Shown: positions 22,534 to 30,904, counted from the first letter of the stretch. The stretch: 50,556 bases of DNA from Bacteroidales bacterium (GCA_019416285.1 DXXM01000023.1:1-50556), one strand, 5' to 3'. A program made the numbers and translations. Notes: generated by a model not told the origin, from the sequence alone.

Positions 22534-22641
22534 TAAAAAAAGGGATGGCCCGGAGCCTCTGGTTGATGACGACTATTTACAATTAGGAGCTTACATTTGA
22601 CGGAGCCAAAAGACGGTTGGCTCCGAATCCCGGGCCACCCC
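22534..22641 (-). ncRNA. Candidate small structured RNA ending in a terminator-like stem
   Basis: Read on the minus strand, GGGGTGGCCCGG (22630-22641) pairs with CCGGGCCATCCC (22542-22553) with one mismatch, and seven T follow directly (22535-22541). Inside is a strong 8-bp hairpin GGAGCCAA/TTGGCTCC (about 22602-22624). The closed 100-base unit lies between the YqgE gene and the rpsP promoter. I see no SRP, 6S or tmRNA hallmarks and no clear promoter. It may simply be an elaborate terminator for the YqgE gene. Nothing else is seen in 22453-22734. Confidence 0.4.
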
Positions 22642-22734
22642 GGAAGTGCATCTATCACAGATGTTACTATTTTCGGTGTGTCAGTCTTGATGAAAAGGAT
22701 ATCTGGAGGGAATTCACCCTGGTCTGAACATTAA

Positions 22735-23340
22735 TCAGTTTGAATGAGGATTGCGTGGATGGTAGAGCCAGCCGCGGTAACGGCTGCCCATGGAGCGGAC
22801 AATGCGGTGCCAGTAGGCATCCTCCTCGCCCGAGAGGATGTCGGTGACAGAGGGAATATCGGTGACGGCCCAGACGTTTTTGAGCAGTTCGCCGTCGAGC
22901 TGTTCCACACCCCAGCCGCTGTAGCCGAGGAAGAAGCGCAGATGGCCTTCGGCGGCATAGCCGTCGTTGACAATTGAGAGCATGGCGTCGAAATCGCCTC
23001 CGATAGAGAGCCCGGGGGTAATCTCTCGGGAATCGGGGATAAGGTCGCCGAGTGTGTGCATGAAGTAGAGACGGTCACACGACATAGGACCGCCGCAATA
23101 GATCGGGACTGGTATTTTTGACTTCACTGACGGAAGGAGATCCTGGAGAGTATAGCTTGTGCGGTTGTTGAGCACGATTCCCATAGCCGAGCCGCGGGGC
23201 TCATAGTCGACGAGGCAGATGACGGCATGGTGGAAGTAGCGCTCTCTCAGGAAGGGCTCTGCGACAAGCAGCGAGCCGGTGCGCGGAATCGCCCGGGTGC
23301 TGATATCGATGTTAAAGAGTAATGATTCAAAATCTATCAT
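22735..23340 (-). CDS. YqgE/AlgH family protein (UPF0301, DUF179)
   Basis: A 201-residue soluble protein. Family motifs are GSLLVAEPFLRERYFHHAVICL (core VAEPFL and FHHAVICL, about residues 25-43), GIVLNNRTS (about 54-62), YCGGPMSCDRLYFMHT (about 80-95) and LGYSGWGVEQLDGEL (about 138-152). The family is widespread but its biochemical role is not settled. The gene follows miaB on the same strand after a 300-base gap. No function is assigned. Confidence 0.9.
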   Translation of the reverse strand: MIDFESLLFNIDISTRAIPRTGSLLVAEPFLRERYFHHAVICLVDYEPRGSAMGIVLNNRTSYTLQDLLPSVKSKIPVPIYCGGPMSCDRLYFMHTLGDLIPDSREITPGLSIGGDFDAMLSIVNDGYAAEGHLRFFLGYSGWGVEQLDGELLKNVWAVTDIPSVTDILSGEEDAYWHRIVRSMGSRYRGWLYHPRNPHSN

Positions 23341-23489
23341 GTGTTGCCTCCTGATGTTTTCTAAAAAGGTGGAATTGTCCTGTTACTGATTGTGGGTCGG
23401 TATTGAGATTTTATCCGCCAGATTAACTTACACCTCTAAATTACAACATTCCGCGGCGATTTCCCAAGAAAAAGTGTTAAATATGCGGA

Positions 23490-23542
23490 TGTGTACCCGC
23501 AATTGAGACAAATCAGTGATTTTGCCCAACTGCGGGTACACA
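23490..23542. repeat. Long stem-loop between miaB and the YqgE gene
   Basis: TGTGTACCCGCA at 23490-23501 is the perfect reverse complement of 23531-23542, and the stem can extend inward by CAA/TTG with one mismatch. On the minus strand it lies about 100 bases after the miaB stop and may end that message, although no strong T-run follows. Nothing else is seen in 23341-23641. Confidence 0.55.
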
Positions 23543-23641
23543 CTATTACAATATTTTACTAAAAACGGTTACAATCCGTTGACAATCAAGCGACGGAAGG
23601 GGCTGATGTCAACAGCATCGCTACTTGAAACAGCACCGGAT

Positions 23642-24982
23642 TCAGACAAGTTCGCCAATGAGAGTGGCCGACGAGGAGTCGACGACGCGCACTCTGACGG
23701 TGTCGCCCACGCGATAGTTGCCCCGGGGAAAGACGAGGGTCTTGTTCTGCTGGTTACGGCCCACGAACTGCTCTTTGGAGCGCTTGGAGACACCCTCGAC
23801 CAGCACGTCGAAGGTCTTGCCGATGTCGCGGGCGTTGCTCTCGCGCGAAAGCTCGTTCTGGAGGGCAATCATGCGGTTGAGACGGTCGATTTTGACCTCT
23901 TCCGGAACGTTGTCGGGCATCGTGCGGGCGGCGAGTGTGCCGGGGCGCTCGGAGTATTTGAACATGAAGGATGAGTCGAAACCAACCTCGCGCATGAGCG
24001 AGAGGGTTTCCTGGAAATCCTCCTCGGTCTCGTCGTGGAACCCGGTGAAGAGGTCGCTCGATATGCCGCAGTCGGGAATGGCGCGGCGGATGGCGGCAAT
24101 GCGGTCGAGATACCACTCGCGGGTATATTTGCGGTTCATCGCTTTCAGCACCTTGTTGGACCCGGACTGGACGGGGAGATGGATGTGGTTGCAGAGATTG
24201 GGGCGCGAGGCGATGACTGCGATGGTCTCGTCGCTCATATCCTTGGGATGGGAGGTGGTGAAGCGTATGCGCATGTCGGGCGCGGCGTCGGCCACCATAG
24301 CGAGGAGGGCGGGGAAGTCGATTTCAGTGCCATCGGCCGCAGTGTAGCGGTAGCTGTTGACATTCTGTCCGAGCAAGGTTGCCTCCTTGAAGCCACGGCT
24401 GCGGAGGTCGGCGAGCTCGGCGAGAATACTGTCAGCGCTGCGGGAGCGCTCGCGTCCGCGGGTGTAGGGGACGATGCAGTAGGAGCAGAAATTGTTGCAG
24501 CCGCGCATTATGCTGATGAATCCGGATACGGGATTGCCGGTGATACGCGCCGGGATGATGTCGCGGTAGGTCTCGGTGGTGCTCAGCTCCACGTTGACCG
24601 CCTTCTCCCCGGCCTCGACCGACGCGAAGAGATTGGGAAGGTCAAGATAGGAGTCGGGGCCGGCGACGAGGTCGACACCGTGGCGGCTGACGAGCTCCTC
24701 GCGCACGCGCTCGGCCATGCAGCCGATCACTCCCACGATTAGGCGCGGCGCATCCTTGGGACGCTTGCGGCGGAGCGAGGCGAGATAGGCCAGACGAGCC
24801 ACAATCTTCTGCTCGGCGTTGTCGCGGATGGAACAGGTGTTGATGAGTATGGCGTCAGCTTCCTCGACCGTGGGGACAATCTCGTAGCCCACCGTCTCCA
24901 TGACGGAAGCCACAACCTCACTGTCGGCTACGTTCATCTGACAGCCGTATGTTTCGATATGTAATTTGCGGGTGTTATTCAT
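23642..24982 (-). CDS. miaB: tRNA-2-methylthio-N6-dimethylallyladenosine synthase MiaB
   Basis: A radical-SAM methylthiotransferase of about 446 residues that modifies A37 of tRNAs reading UNN codons. The N-terminal domain begins KLHIETYGCQMNVADSE with the first cluster cysteine, and the radical-SAM motif GCNNFCSYCIVPYTRGRERS gives CxxxCxxC. A TRAM domain lies at the C-terminus (about 385-446). I chose the start at 24982 (MNNTRKLHIETYGCQ) over 25015. The shorter form fits the family, and the -7 box at 25037-25044 would leave the longer form almost no leader. Confidence 0.95.
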   Translation of the reverse strand: MNNTRKLHIETYGCQMNVADSEVVASVMETVGYEIVPTVEEADAILINTCSIRDNAEQKIVARLAYLASLRRKRPKDAPRLIVGVIGCMAERVREELVSRHGVDLVAGPDSYLDLPNLFASVEAGEKAVNVELSTTETYRDIIPARITGNPVSGFISIMRGCNNFCSYCIVPYTRGRERSRSADSILAELADLRSRGFKEATLLGQNVNSYRYTAADGTEIDFPALLAMVADAAPDMRIRFTTSHPKDMSDETIAVIASRPNLCNHIHLPVQSGSNKVLKAMNRKYTREWYLDRIAAIRRAIPDCGISSDLFTGFHDETEEDFQETLSLMREVGFDSSFMFKYSERPGTLAARTMPDNVPEEVKIDRLNRMIALQNELSRESNARDIGKTFDVLVEGVSKRSKEQFVGRNQQNKTLVFPRGNYRVGDTVRVRVVDSSSATLIGELV

Positions 24983-25000
24983 ATTTTTAATGGTGGAATC

Positions 25001-25044
25001 TTTGGCGAAACGCACAATATTCCCTAATTTTGCCTACAAAATTA
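25001..25044. promoter_or_regulatory. Overlapping divergent promoters of miaB and the 25059 gene
   Basis: Plus strand: -33 TTTG at 25001-25004, 20-base spacer, -7 TAATTTTG at 25025-25032, a perfect site for the gene at 25059. Minus strand: TAATTTTG at 25037-25044 serves miaB. The two -7 boxes form a palindrome with a 4-base centre, so only one polymerase can bind at a time. Confidence 0.7.
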
Positions 25045-25058
25045 CGAAAAACCGCGCA

Positions 25059-25604
25059 ATGGAGAAAATTATATTATTCCTGATTATTTTCGGCATCGGT
25101 TCGCTCTATGAGTACATCAAGCAATTGAGAGAAAAAAGAGCCGGGGCTGAGGACGCGGTTGCGCAACAGAAAAGCCGTCCACAGGGCCTTGAAGGAGCGT
25201 TCAGACAGTTTTTCGATTTACCCGCTCAACAAAGCCGTCCGCAGGGCCTCGGGGAAGCGTTCAGGCAGTTTTTCGACGCTCCCGGTCAGAGTCAGAAGCC
25301 ATCCTCACCGCGCCAGGCGGCAAGACCGGCAAAGACTGAAAGTGCGGCCGATAGCATAGCGCCGACGGCGTCGGCGCCTGTGGCAACTCCTGCCGCGTCC
25401 CGCAGCGCTTTCCTGCCGGGCGAGCTGCTTGAGATGAAAGCTCCGGCCGACGACACTCCTATGGAAGTGGCCGAGCTCGAGCAGGCGCCCCCCACTGCCG
25501 ACGCAACTCAAAACAAGGCTCTCGCCGACCACTACGCACGCTGGCGCCAGGCCATAATCGACACGACAATCATTACCCCTAAATTCGACCAACCAAAAGT
25601 CTAA
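25059..25604 (+). CDS. Small membrane-anchored protein with an internal duplication
   Basis: A 181-residue protein beginning MEKIILFLIIFGIGSLYEYI, a single N-terminal membrane helix. Residues about 40-80 hold two copies of a 24-residue unit built on SRPQGL-(E)GAFRQFFD. A low-complexity Ala/Pro/Ser linker follows, then a short conserved-looking C-terminus (NKALADHYARWRQAIIDTTI). The start at 25059 is preferred because the promoter puts the transcript start near 25040, downstream of earlier in-frame codons. No known domain is recognised. The CoA transferase gene follows 49 bases later. Confidence 0.65.
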   Translation: MEKIILFLIIFGIGSLYEYIKQLREKRAGAEDAVAQQKSRPQGLEGAFRQFFDLPAQQSRPQGLGEAFRQFFDAPGQSQKPSSPRQAARPAKTESAADSIAPTASAPVATPAASRSAFLPGELLEMKAPADDTPMEVAELEQAPPTADATQNKALADHYARWRQAIIDTTIITPKFDQPKV

Positions 25605-25653
25605 ATCAAAAAAATAATTTCTCCTCATCCCTAATTCAGAAAAAAGAAAAGTT

Positions 25654-27150
25654 ATGAAATTTCCCATCCTGACTCCGGAAGAAGCCGCCGACCTGTTTTT
25701 CCACGACGCAAAATGCGGGTTCTCGGGTTTCACCGCCCCGGGCGCCCCGAAAGTAGTCACCCAGGCCATAGCTGCCAAGGCTGAGAAGCTCCACGCTGAG
25801 GGGAAACCCTTTAAAATCAACATTCTCACAGGCGCATCGACAAGCGACAAATGCGACGGCGTTCTCGCCCGTGCCAACGCTATCGGCAAGCGCACTCCCT
25901 ATCAGAACCATCCGGATTTACGCAAACGCATCAATTCGCACGACGCACACTATTTCGACCTTCACCTTTCTGAAGCCGCGCAGAAGCTCCGCTACGGATT
26001 TTTCGGCGAGCTTGACCTCGCAATCATCGAGGTGTCCGACATTCAGGACGACGGTACAGCCGTCGTGGGCACCGGTGTCGGAAACGTTCCGACAATCGCT
26101 CGCATGGCCAAGAAAATCATAATCGAGCTCAACGAGAAGCTGCGTCACGCCCTCTACGGTCTCCACGACATCTATCTCCCCATGGATCCCCCCCACCGCA
26201 CCGAGATACCCATCTTCAAAGTCAGCGACCGCATCGGCTCGCCTGTGCTGAAGATTGACCCGGAGAAGATTGTGGGTGTGGTGATGAGCGACAACTACGA
26301 AGGCGTGAAGGCTTTCACTCCGCTCGACGACACTACCAAGCAGATCGGTGCCAACGTGTGCCGCTTCCTCATCGAAGAGCTCCGTCGCGGAGGCATCCCC
26401 AAGACATTCCTCCCGCTCCAGTCGGGCGTGGGCAACGTGGCCAACGCCGTGCTCTACGGTCTTGCCGACGCAAAGGAGATTCCTCCCTTCGAAATGTACA
26501 CCGAGGTTATCCAGGACGCCGTAATCGACCTCATGAAGCAGGGCCGCTGCAAATTCGGCTCGACCTGCTCGCTCACCGTATCCAACGAGGTTGAGGACGA
26601 GGTTATCGACAATATCGAGTTCTTCAAAAAGCATGTGATTCTCCGTCCGTCGGAAATCTCCAACAATCCGGAGGTCATCCGCCGACTCGGTGTCATCTCC
26701 ATGAACACTGCTCTTGAGGCTGACATCTTCGGCAATATCAACTCCACTCATGTGACCGGCACACGAATGATGAACGGTATCGGCGGTTCCGGCGACTTCA
26801 CCCGCAACGCCTATATCTCAATCTTCTCCTGCCCCTCTATTACCAAGGAAGGCAAGATTTCAAACATCGTGCCTATGGTATCGCACGTTGACCACACGGA
26901 ACACTCCGTAGACATCATCGTGACCGACCAGGGTATCGCCGACCTCCGCGGCCTCGACCCGGTGGAGCGCGCTCACGAAATCATCAACAACTGCGCTCAC
27001 CCCATTTACCGCGAACTCCTGCGCGACTACCTCAAGCTCAGCACCGCGGGCGGTCAGACACCCCACACTCTCCACGCCGCTCTCGGATTCCACACCGAGT
27101 TCCTCTCGTCGGGCGACATGCGCAACGTCGACTGGTCGAAATTCGCATAA
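25654..27150 (+). CDS. Acetyl-CoA hydrolase/transferase family, probable succinate:acetate CoA-transferase
   Basis: A 498-residue class I CoA transferase. The probable catalytic glutamate is Glu284 in MYTEVIQDAVIDLM, the motif seen in acetate/succinate CoA-transferases such as AarC. The CoA-site glycines lie in QSGVGNVANAVLYGL (about 257-270) and NGIGGSGDFTRNAYIS (about 371-386). In anaerobic Bacteroidales such enzymes move CoA between acetate, succinate or propionate. A terminator follows. The exact acyl pair is inferred. Confidence 0.9.
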   Translation: MKFPILTPEEAADLFFHDAKCGFSGFTAPGAPKVVTQAIAAKAEKLHAEGKPFKINILTGASTSDKCDGVLARANAIGKRTPYQNHPDLRKRINSHDAHYFDLHLSEAAQKLRYGFFGELDLAIIEVSDIQDDGTAVVGTGVGNVPTIARMAKKIIIELNEKLRHALYGLHDIYLPMDPPHRTEIPIFKVSDRIGSPVLKIDPEKIVGVVMSDNYEGVKAFTPLDDTTKQIGANVCRFLIEELRRGGIPKTFLPLQSGVGNVANAVLYGLADAKEIPPFEMYTEVIQDAVIDLMKQGRCKFGSTCSLTVSNEVEDEVIDNIEFFKKHVILRPSEISNNPEVIRRLGVISMNTALEADIFGNINSTHVTGTRMMNGIGGSGDFTRNAYISIFSCPSITKEGKISNIVPMVSHVDHTEHSVDIIVTDQGIADLRGLDPVERAHEIINNCAHPIYRELLRDYLKLSTAGGQTPHTLHAALGFHTEFLSSGDMRNVDWSKFA

Positions 27151-27180
27151 ACCGTCTCCCAAACAGATACACATCCACCA

Positions 27181-27227
27181 CAGACCGGCGCCGCACCCCA
27201 CACAGATGCGACACCGGTCTGCTTTTT
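27181..27227 (+). terminator. Terminator of the CoA transferase gene
   Basis: CAGACCGG at 27181-27188 pairs with CCGGTCTG at 27214-27221, followed by CTTTTT. Confidence 0.75.
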
Positions 27228-27246
27228 ACCTGATAACCAAAGTTTT

Positions 27247-27441
27247 TGCTGATTTCGGAGGTATATTTCAAGAAAAATGTGCTGATTTCGGAGGTATATT
27301 TTGTTAAAAACTTGCTAATTTCGGAGGTATATTTTACCCAAAATGTGCTGATTTCGGAGGTATGTCGCGTCGAAACGTGCTGATTCCGGAGGTATGTCGC
27401 GTCGAAACGTGCTGATTTCGGAGGTATGTCGCGCGTCGGAG
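27247..27441. repeat. Tandem array of six 33-bp units
   Basis: Units begin at 27247, 27280, 27313, 27346, 27378 and 27410 and share the 18-base core TGCTGATTTCGGAGGTAT with at most one change. The remaining 13-15 bases differ between the first three units (AT-rich) and the last three (CGCGTCGAAACG type). The array fills the space between the CoA transferase terminator and the small gene at 27446. The variable parts are partly repeated, so this is not a CRISPR array. Confidence 0.85.
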
Positions 27442-27445
27442 CGGG

Positions 27446-27679
27446 TTATTTCGAGCCGAGCGCAAGGCCGATGCCGAGCGAGACAAAGCCAAGAACCATC
27501 AGCCACGCCCATATTCTGATAAGCCTCCTCATCTGCGGACTGACCGTGGAAGGATTGAAGAAAGACATGGCCACATTCCGTCCTTTCGACTCCAAAAAGC
27601 CTTTTATGGCCACAAAGAGACCATAGATACAACCGATAAGCAGGAAACCGAGGCCTCCATATATAAACACATCTGCCAT
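27446..27679 (-). CDS. Small two-helix membrane protein
   Basis: A 77-residue protein with two predicted membrane helices (about residues 6-26 and 55-74), joined by a charged loop with KGRNVAMSFFNPSTVSPQMRR. It is not a recognised family for me. It lies downstream of the beta-helix gene on the same strand after a terminator, and its stop is next to the 33-bp repeat array. A second reading frame over the same stretch would run into the repeats and is judged spurious. Confidence 0.6.
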   Translation of the reverse strand: MADVFIYGGLGFLLIGCIYGLFVAIKGFLESKGRNVAMSFFNPSTVSPQMRRLIRIWAWLMVLGFVSLGIGLALGSK

Positions 27680-27745
27680 CTGTAAAAGGTTTTTACTTCA
27701 TCATTGATTACTTTTCTAACGGATTCAGGCTGCTAAAGTTTACAG

Positions 27746-27787
27746 CAAAAAATGTGAGTGGTGTGCTCTGCAGCAGGCCACTCACAT
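27746..27787 (-). terminator. Terminator of the beta-helix protein gene
   Basis: ATGTGAGTGG at 27752-27761 pairs perfectly with CCACTCACAT at 27778-27787; read on the minus strand the stem is followed by TTTTTT. Confidence 0.85.
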
Positions 27788-27840
27788 CCGTGTATATAAA
27801 TAAAGATTAGGTTAAGTCTGTGGAGTTCAGTGCGCGCGTG

Positions 27841-30075
27841 TCATTTCGAGCCTATAAGCTCACGCCATTTGGAGGCGCCGATGTTTTTGGTAAACACCTC
27901 CGAGTTGCGCACGGCTTCGGTATCGTTATAGCGCAGGCCATCAAGATTGGCTATCCTATAGGCATCCGGAGTGCCGGCAAACGACGGCGGATTCGGCGCG
28001 GCCATCAGTTCGACAGCCTCAAGCCCCGAAGCCTTTATGACAAGGTCACCGGCTGTCATGCCTTCGGCAAAACATTCCGGGAACATACCGGCCGAATTCC
28101 TGGTAGAGCTGAAACGGGTACCGTTGACAATCCCATCGTCTTTCGAACCGTTGCAGTAGTTATCGCGGATATCAAAGGTCATTTTACCTGAGCCGTTGAT
28201 TTTCCGGATATCCATCGTAGAGAAATTGAGAGGACGCTCGGTGTCGGCCTCGTCTTTTGTCTGAATGAAAAGATTGTTTTTCACTGTAATTTTGGAATCA
28301 CCGGGGACATAACGCATCTGAAAGAGGTTGCGGGCGGTAGAGAGGGTCGAGAAATTGACAATAGTGTTGTTTTCCAGAGTGATGTTCCACTTTATATCCT
28401 CTGCAAATTCAATATCCTTATCGTTATCTGTGAAAAGGGCTGAACGCGGAGAATTATAGATGGTATTGTTGCGCCATACGAGATTCAGGAACAAGTTTGA
28501 ATTCGGATCACCCTTTCCCTGCACCCATGCATAACCACGGCCATTCTTATCGTAAGCACCGCAATTATAAAAATCATTGTTCTCGACAATAAGATTATTT
28601 ATCCGTGTGACAGCCTGCCCCTGGTCACGTATGAAACCGCGGACAAAGTGCTGAAACGAGCAATTTTTCATGACAAGAGAATCCAGCGTAAAGGCTCCTC
28701 CTGAGACTGAGTATCTGTTAATAAAATAATTGCCTGTAGCGCTACCGGTTCCACTATCAAAAGCAGATGTACCCTCAACATCAAAATCAATGTTTTCGAA
28801 AACCAGCGAAGAGAGAGTAAAGTCCTCCGAAGAGCCATTACGACCAAACATAAAATTATTGTTGACGAAGACTTTCGCACGCTTTCCTGCAATCACGTCT
28901 TCGGGAAGAGTAGCGAGCCTGAAACCTTTCTGCACATCGACTATGGATGTCAGTATGTACTCTTCACCACCGTGAAGATAATAGATCTGTCCATCACTAA
29001 TTCCGTCATTCATGCCATCGGAATTTAGAATATGGGATATGACGCCGGAGCTCAATACGACAGGTTCTCCGGGATGTCCCTTAGTCCTAATCTGCAATTG
29101 GTTATAAGGAGCATCCACAGCGACCTTGATATTCGAATTTATCAGATACAGCAGATAACGGGTATTTTCCTTAAGTTCCCTGACTGTAAATTCGCCTCCC
29201 TTCTTATCGGAATCGGTGAGTACAAATTCTTTTCTGTTGCCGTCAGATGTATCCTCAACAATAAGCTTGTCGGCCACAAACTGTCCGTTACTGATCTCAA
29301 AGTGCTTGGCATAACCGTGGGTATCAGCTATAGAGTCATATTCAAGATTGATTTTCACGGTTATACTATCGTAACCCACTGAAGCGCGCGAAATGACTTC
29401 CGGCACTTCATATCGATCATAAGTCGTAAGTGAAAAATAGTTGAATCTTTCATTACGGAAGTTTGTTCTTGTCGACCATTCTGAATTGAAAGTTTCGCCT
29501 TTCGGAGAAAGTGCACGAACCTGGAAATACAGATCGGTAGAATACGGTAGTCCTCCAAGTATACATGAGGTAGAGTCAGCTCCGACAGTAGCGCTTGCCA
29601 AAATCTCACCGACGCCGATAATACTCATGTCAGACATGTCACGCATAAAGGCGCGGATCTCGTAGCCCGCTGCCCCTGCTATCGGACACCAGCGAATTTC
29701 GGCAGTATTACGCAATTCCACGAGGATTTGGCCATATAGAGAGGGAGATGGCAGCTTACCGTCTTTCAGATATGTAAATTCCAGTCCGGTGATTTTGGAG
29801 AGATCAAATGTCGTCACATTGCGTTCCGTCCCGTAATAAGGAATACGCCTATATCCTATAACCTTGAGAATCTGCTCTTCCGTCCTGAACTCTATTGAAT
29901 CAATGTCAGCGACATGAATCGAGGGAGAGGCATTATTAACACCAATCGGGAAAAACTCCTCGGTGGTGGTGATTTCGAGTGTGTGGATTCTGTCGCGCTC
30001 AGTCTGCGCTGATACGGCAACCGATGATGTCATGCCTGCTGCGACAAGGCAGGTAGCTAAAAGTGCGTTTCTCAT
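27841..30075 (-). CDS. Secreted beta-helix protein with fibronectin-like domains (DUF4957/DUF5123 type)
   Basis: A 744-residue secreted protein with a signal peptide (about residues 1-23). An N-terminal segment (ITTTEEFFPIGVNN, later DSIEFRTEEQ and KITGLEFTYL) resembles the start of the pectate lyase at 5387. Two fibronectin-III-like regions follow (about 110-215 and 220-335). A right-handed beta-helix (about 345-690) has repeated N-N-x-F/I turns (KNCSFQHFVRGF, VENNDFYNCGAY, LENNTIVNFS, VKNNLFIQTK). This layout fits Bacteroidetes DUF4957/DUF5123 proteins found with pectin-degrading genes. Whether it is a lyase or a binding protein is open. Its start overlaps the stop of the small tail-protein gene (ATGA). 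Confidence 0.75.
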   Translation of the reverse strand: MRNALLATCLVAAGMTSSVAVSAQTERDRIHTLEITTTEEFFPIGVNNASPSIHVADIDSIEFRTEEQILKVIGYRRIPYYGTERNVTTFDLSKITGLEFTYLKDGKLPSPSLYGQILVELRNTAEIRWCPIAGAAGYEIRAFMRDMSDMSIIGVGEILASATVGADSTSCILGGLPYSTDLYFQVRALSPKGETFNSEWSTRTNFRNERFNYFSLTTYDRYEVPEVISRASVGYDSITVKINLEYDSIADTHGYAKHFEISNGQFVADKLIVEDTSDGNRKEFVLTDSDKKGGEFTVRELKENTRYLLYLINSNIKVAVDAPYNQLQIRTKGHPGEPVVLSSGVISHILNSDGMNDGISDGQIYYLHGGEEYILTSIVDVQKGFRLATLPEDVIAGKRAKVFVNNNFMFGRNGSSEDFTLSSLVFENIDFDVEGTSAFDSGTGSATGNYFINRYSVSGGAFTLDSLVMKNCSFQHFVRGFIRDQGQAVTRINNLIVENNDFYNCGAYDKNGRGYAWVQGKGDPNSNLFLNLVWRNNTIYNSPRSALFTDNDKDIEFAEDIKWNITLENNTIVNFSTLSTARNLFQMRYVPGDSKITVKNNLFIQTKDEADTERPLNFSTMDIRKINGSGKMTFDIRDNYCNGSKDDGIVNGTRFSSTRNSAGMFPECFAEGMTAGDLVIKASGLEAVELMAAPNPPSFAGTPDAYRIANLDGLRYNDTEAVRNSEVFTKNIGASKWRELIGSK

Positions 30076-30629
30076 TTCTTTACAATCTTTACGGTTACTG
30101 ACTCGACATTTATCAGATACACGCCAGCCTGCAGCGCGTCAAGCGACAACAGGAGGTTGTCACCTTCCCGGCCAACGGAAGCGGCCACCGACTGACCGCG
30201 GAGGTCATATACTCTCACAGCGTCGGGAGAAATCCTGGTTGCGCCTGAGATAAGAATTGTATTGCCGTCGAGAGGCCTGATAGTGATATCCGTTTCAGGA
30301 AGCGTCACGTCGGCAATGCCGGATGTCTCGGCTTGTATGGGATTCATGTTACTGAGGTCCTCCACTTCAAGAGTGTGTATCACGGGGAGTTCCTGATCAC
30401 TTTTCGCAGGGAGCTCAAACTGCACGGAGGTAGCGTCTGGAGCAAATTTCATGACCGGACATAGAGTCACGGTCTCTCCGCCGACGGTACGGGTCACTTC
30501 TGTCAGGTCAATCAGGATAGTGCGCCCGTCGTTGAGAGATATGCGCAGCTGATTGATTTCGGCCACTGACTGGAAATTAAAAAAGAGCACTGCCGCCGTC
30601 AGCAGGGCTAGTTTTTTCATTACTTTCAT
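30072..30629 (-). CDS. Small secreted protein with a C-terminal sorting-like tail, coupled to the beta-helix gene
   Basis: From the ATG at 30629 this is a 185-residue protein starting MKVMKKLALLTAAVLFF, a clear signal peptide; an upstream start at 30749 would place 40 odd residues before it and is rejected. A beta-rich segment NQLRISLNDGRTILIDLTEV is followed by a C-terminal tail with AVRVYDLRGQSVA and LQAGVYLINVESVTVKIVKK. The tail type and the 4-base overlap with a beta-helix gene repeat the arrangement at 5031-5390. The two small proteins may be paralogues of a helper for polysaccharide enzymes. Function unknown. Confidence 0.6.
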   Translation of the reverse strand: MKVMKKLALLTAAVLFFNFQSVAEINQLRISLNDGRTILIDLTEVTRTVGGETVTLCPVMKFAPDATSVQFELPAKSDQELPVIHTLEVEDLSNMNPIQAETSGIADVTLPETDITIRPLDGNTILISGATRISPDAVRVYDLRGQSVAASVGREGDNLLLSLDALQAGVYLINVESVTVKIVKK

Positions 30630-30859
30630 TGTGGTTAATAATTGGTTAATATTTACAAGGTATTTGCGGTAAGAAGTATTAAATTTTGCTAATGACTTCT
30701 GCAAATATAATATTATGTGTAAGACAGAACTCCAAAAGTTAACAATCATTAACTACCCCCCATTTTTAATAATCCTTAACAAATAAGATATAAGTAACCC
30801 TACCGTCCGTCTTTACAAAGCAGGATGTCGGCGACACCGGAAGTTTAGTCGCTGTTCAG

Positions 30860-30896
30860 CAGAAGGCCTGGCATCCGAAGAATGTCGGGCCTTCTG
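30860..30896. repeat. 9-bp perfect hairpin after the GldB-like gene
   Basis: CAGAAGGCC at 30860-30868 pairs with GGCCTTCTG at 30888-30896, just after the stop at 30905 on the minus strand. No T-run follows. It may protect the 3' end or act as a weak terminator. Confidence 0.45.
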
Positions 30897-30904
30897 AAAG
30901 TCGG

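Noticed and set aside
22534..22641. SRP RNA or 6S RNA at the structured element upstream of rpsP
   Set aside because: No GGAAG/AGCAGCC-type SRP loop is present, and the unit is too short and lacks the central bubble expected for 6S RNA.
27247..27441. Repeat array that could be read as a CRISPR array
   Set aside because: The repeats are only about 18-20 bases, the stretches between them are 12-15 bases and partly identical to one another, and no cas gene is nearby.
27315..27632. 105-residue minus-strand frame running into the 33-bp repeats
   Set aside because: Its C-terminal repeats are just the tandem DNA repeats read in frame, and it overlaps the better two-helix protein at 27446-27679.
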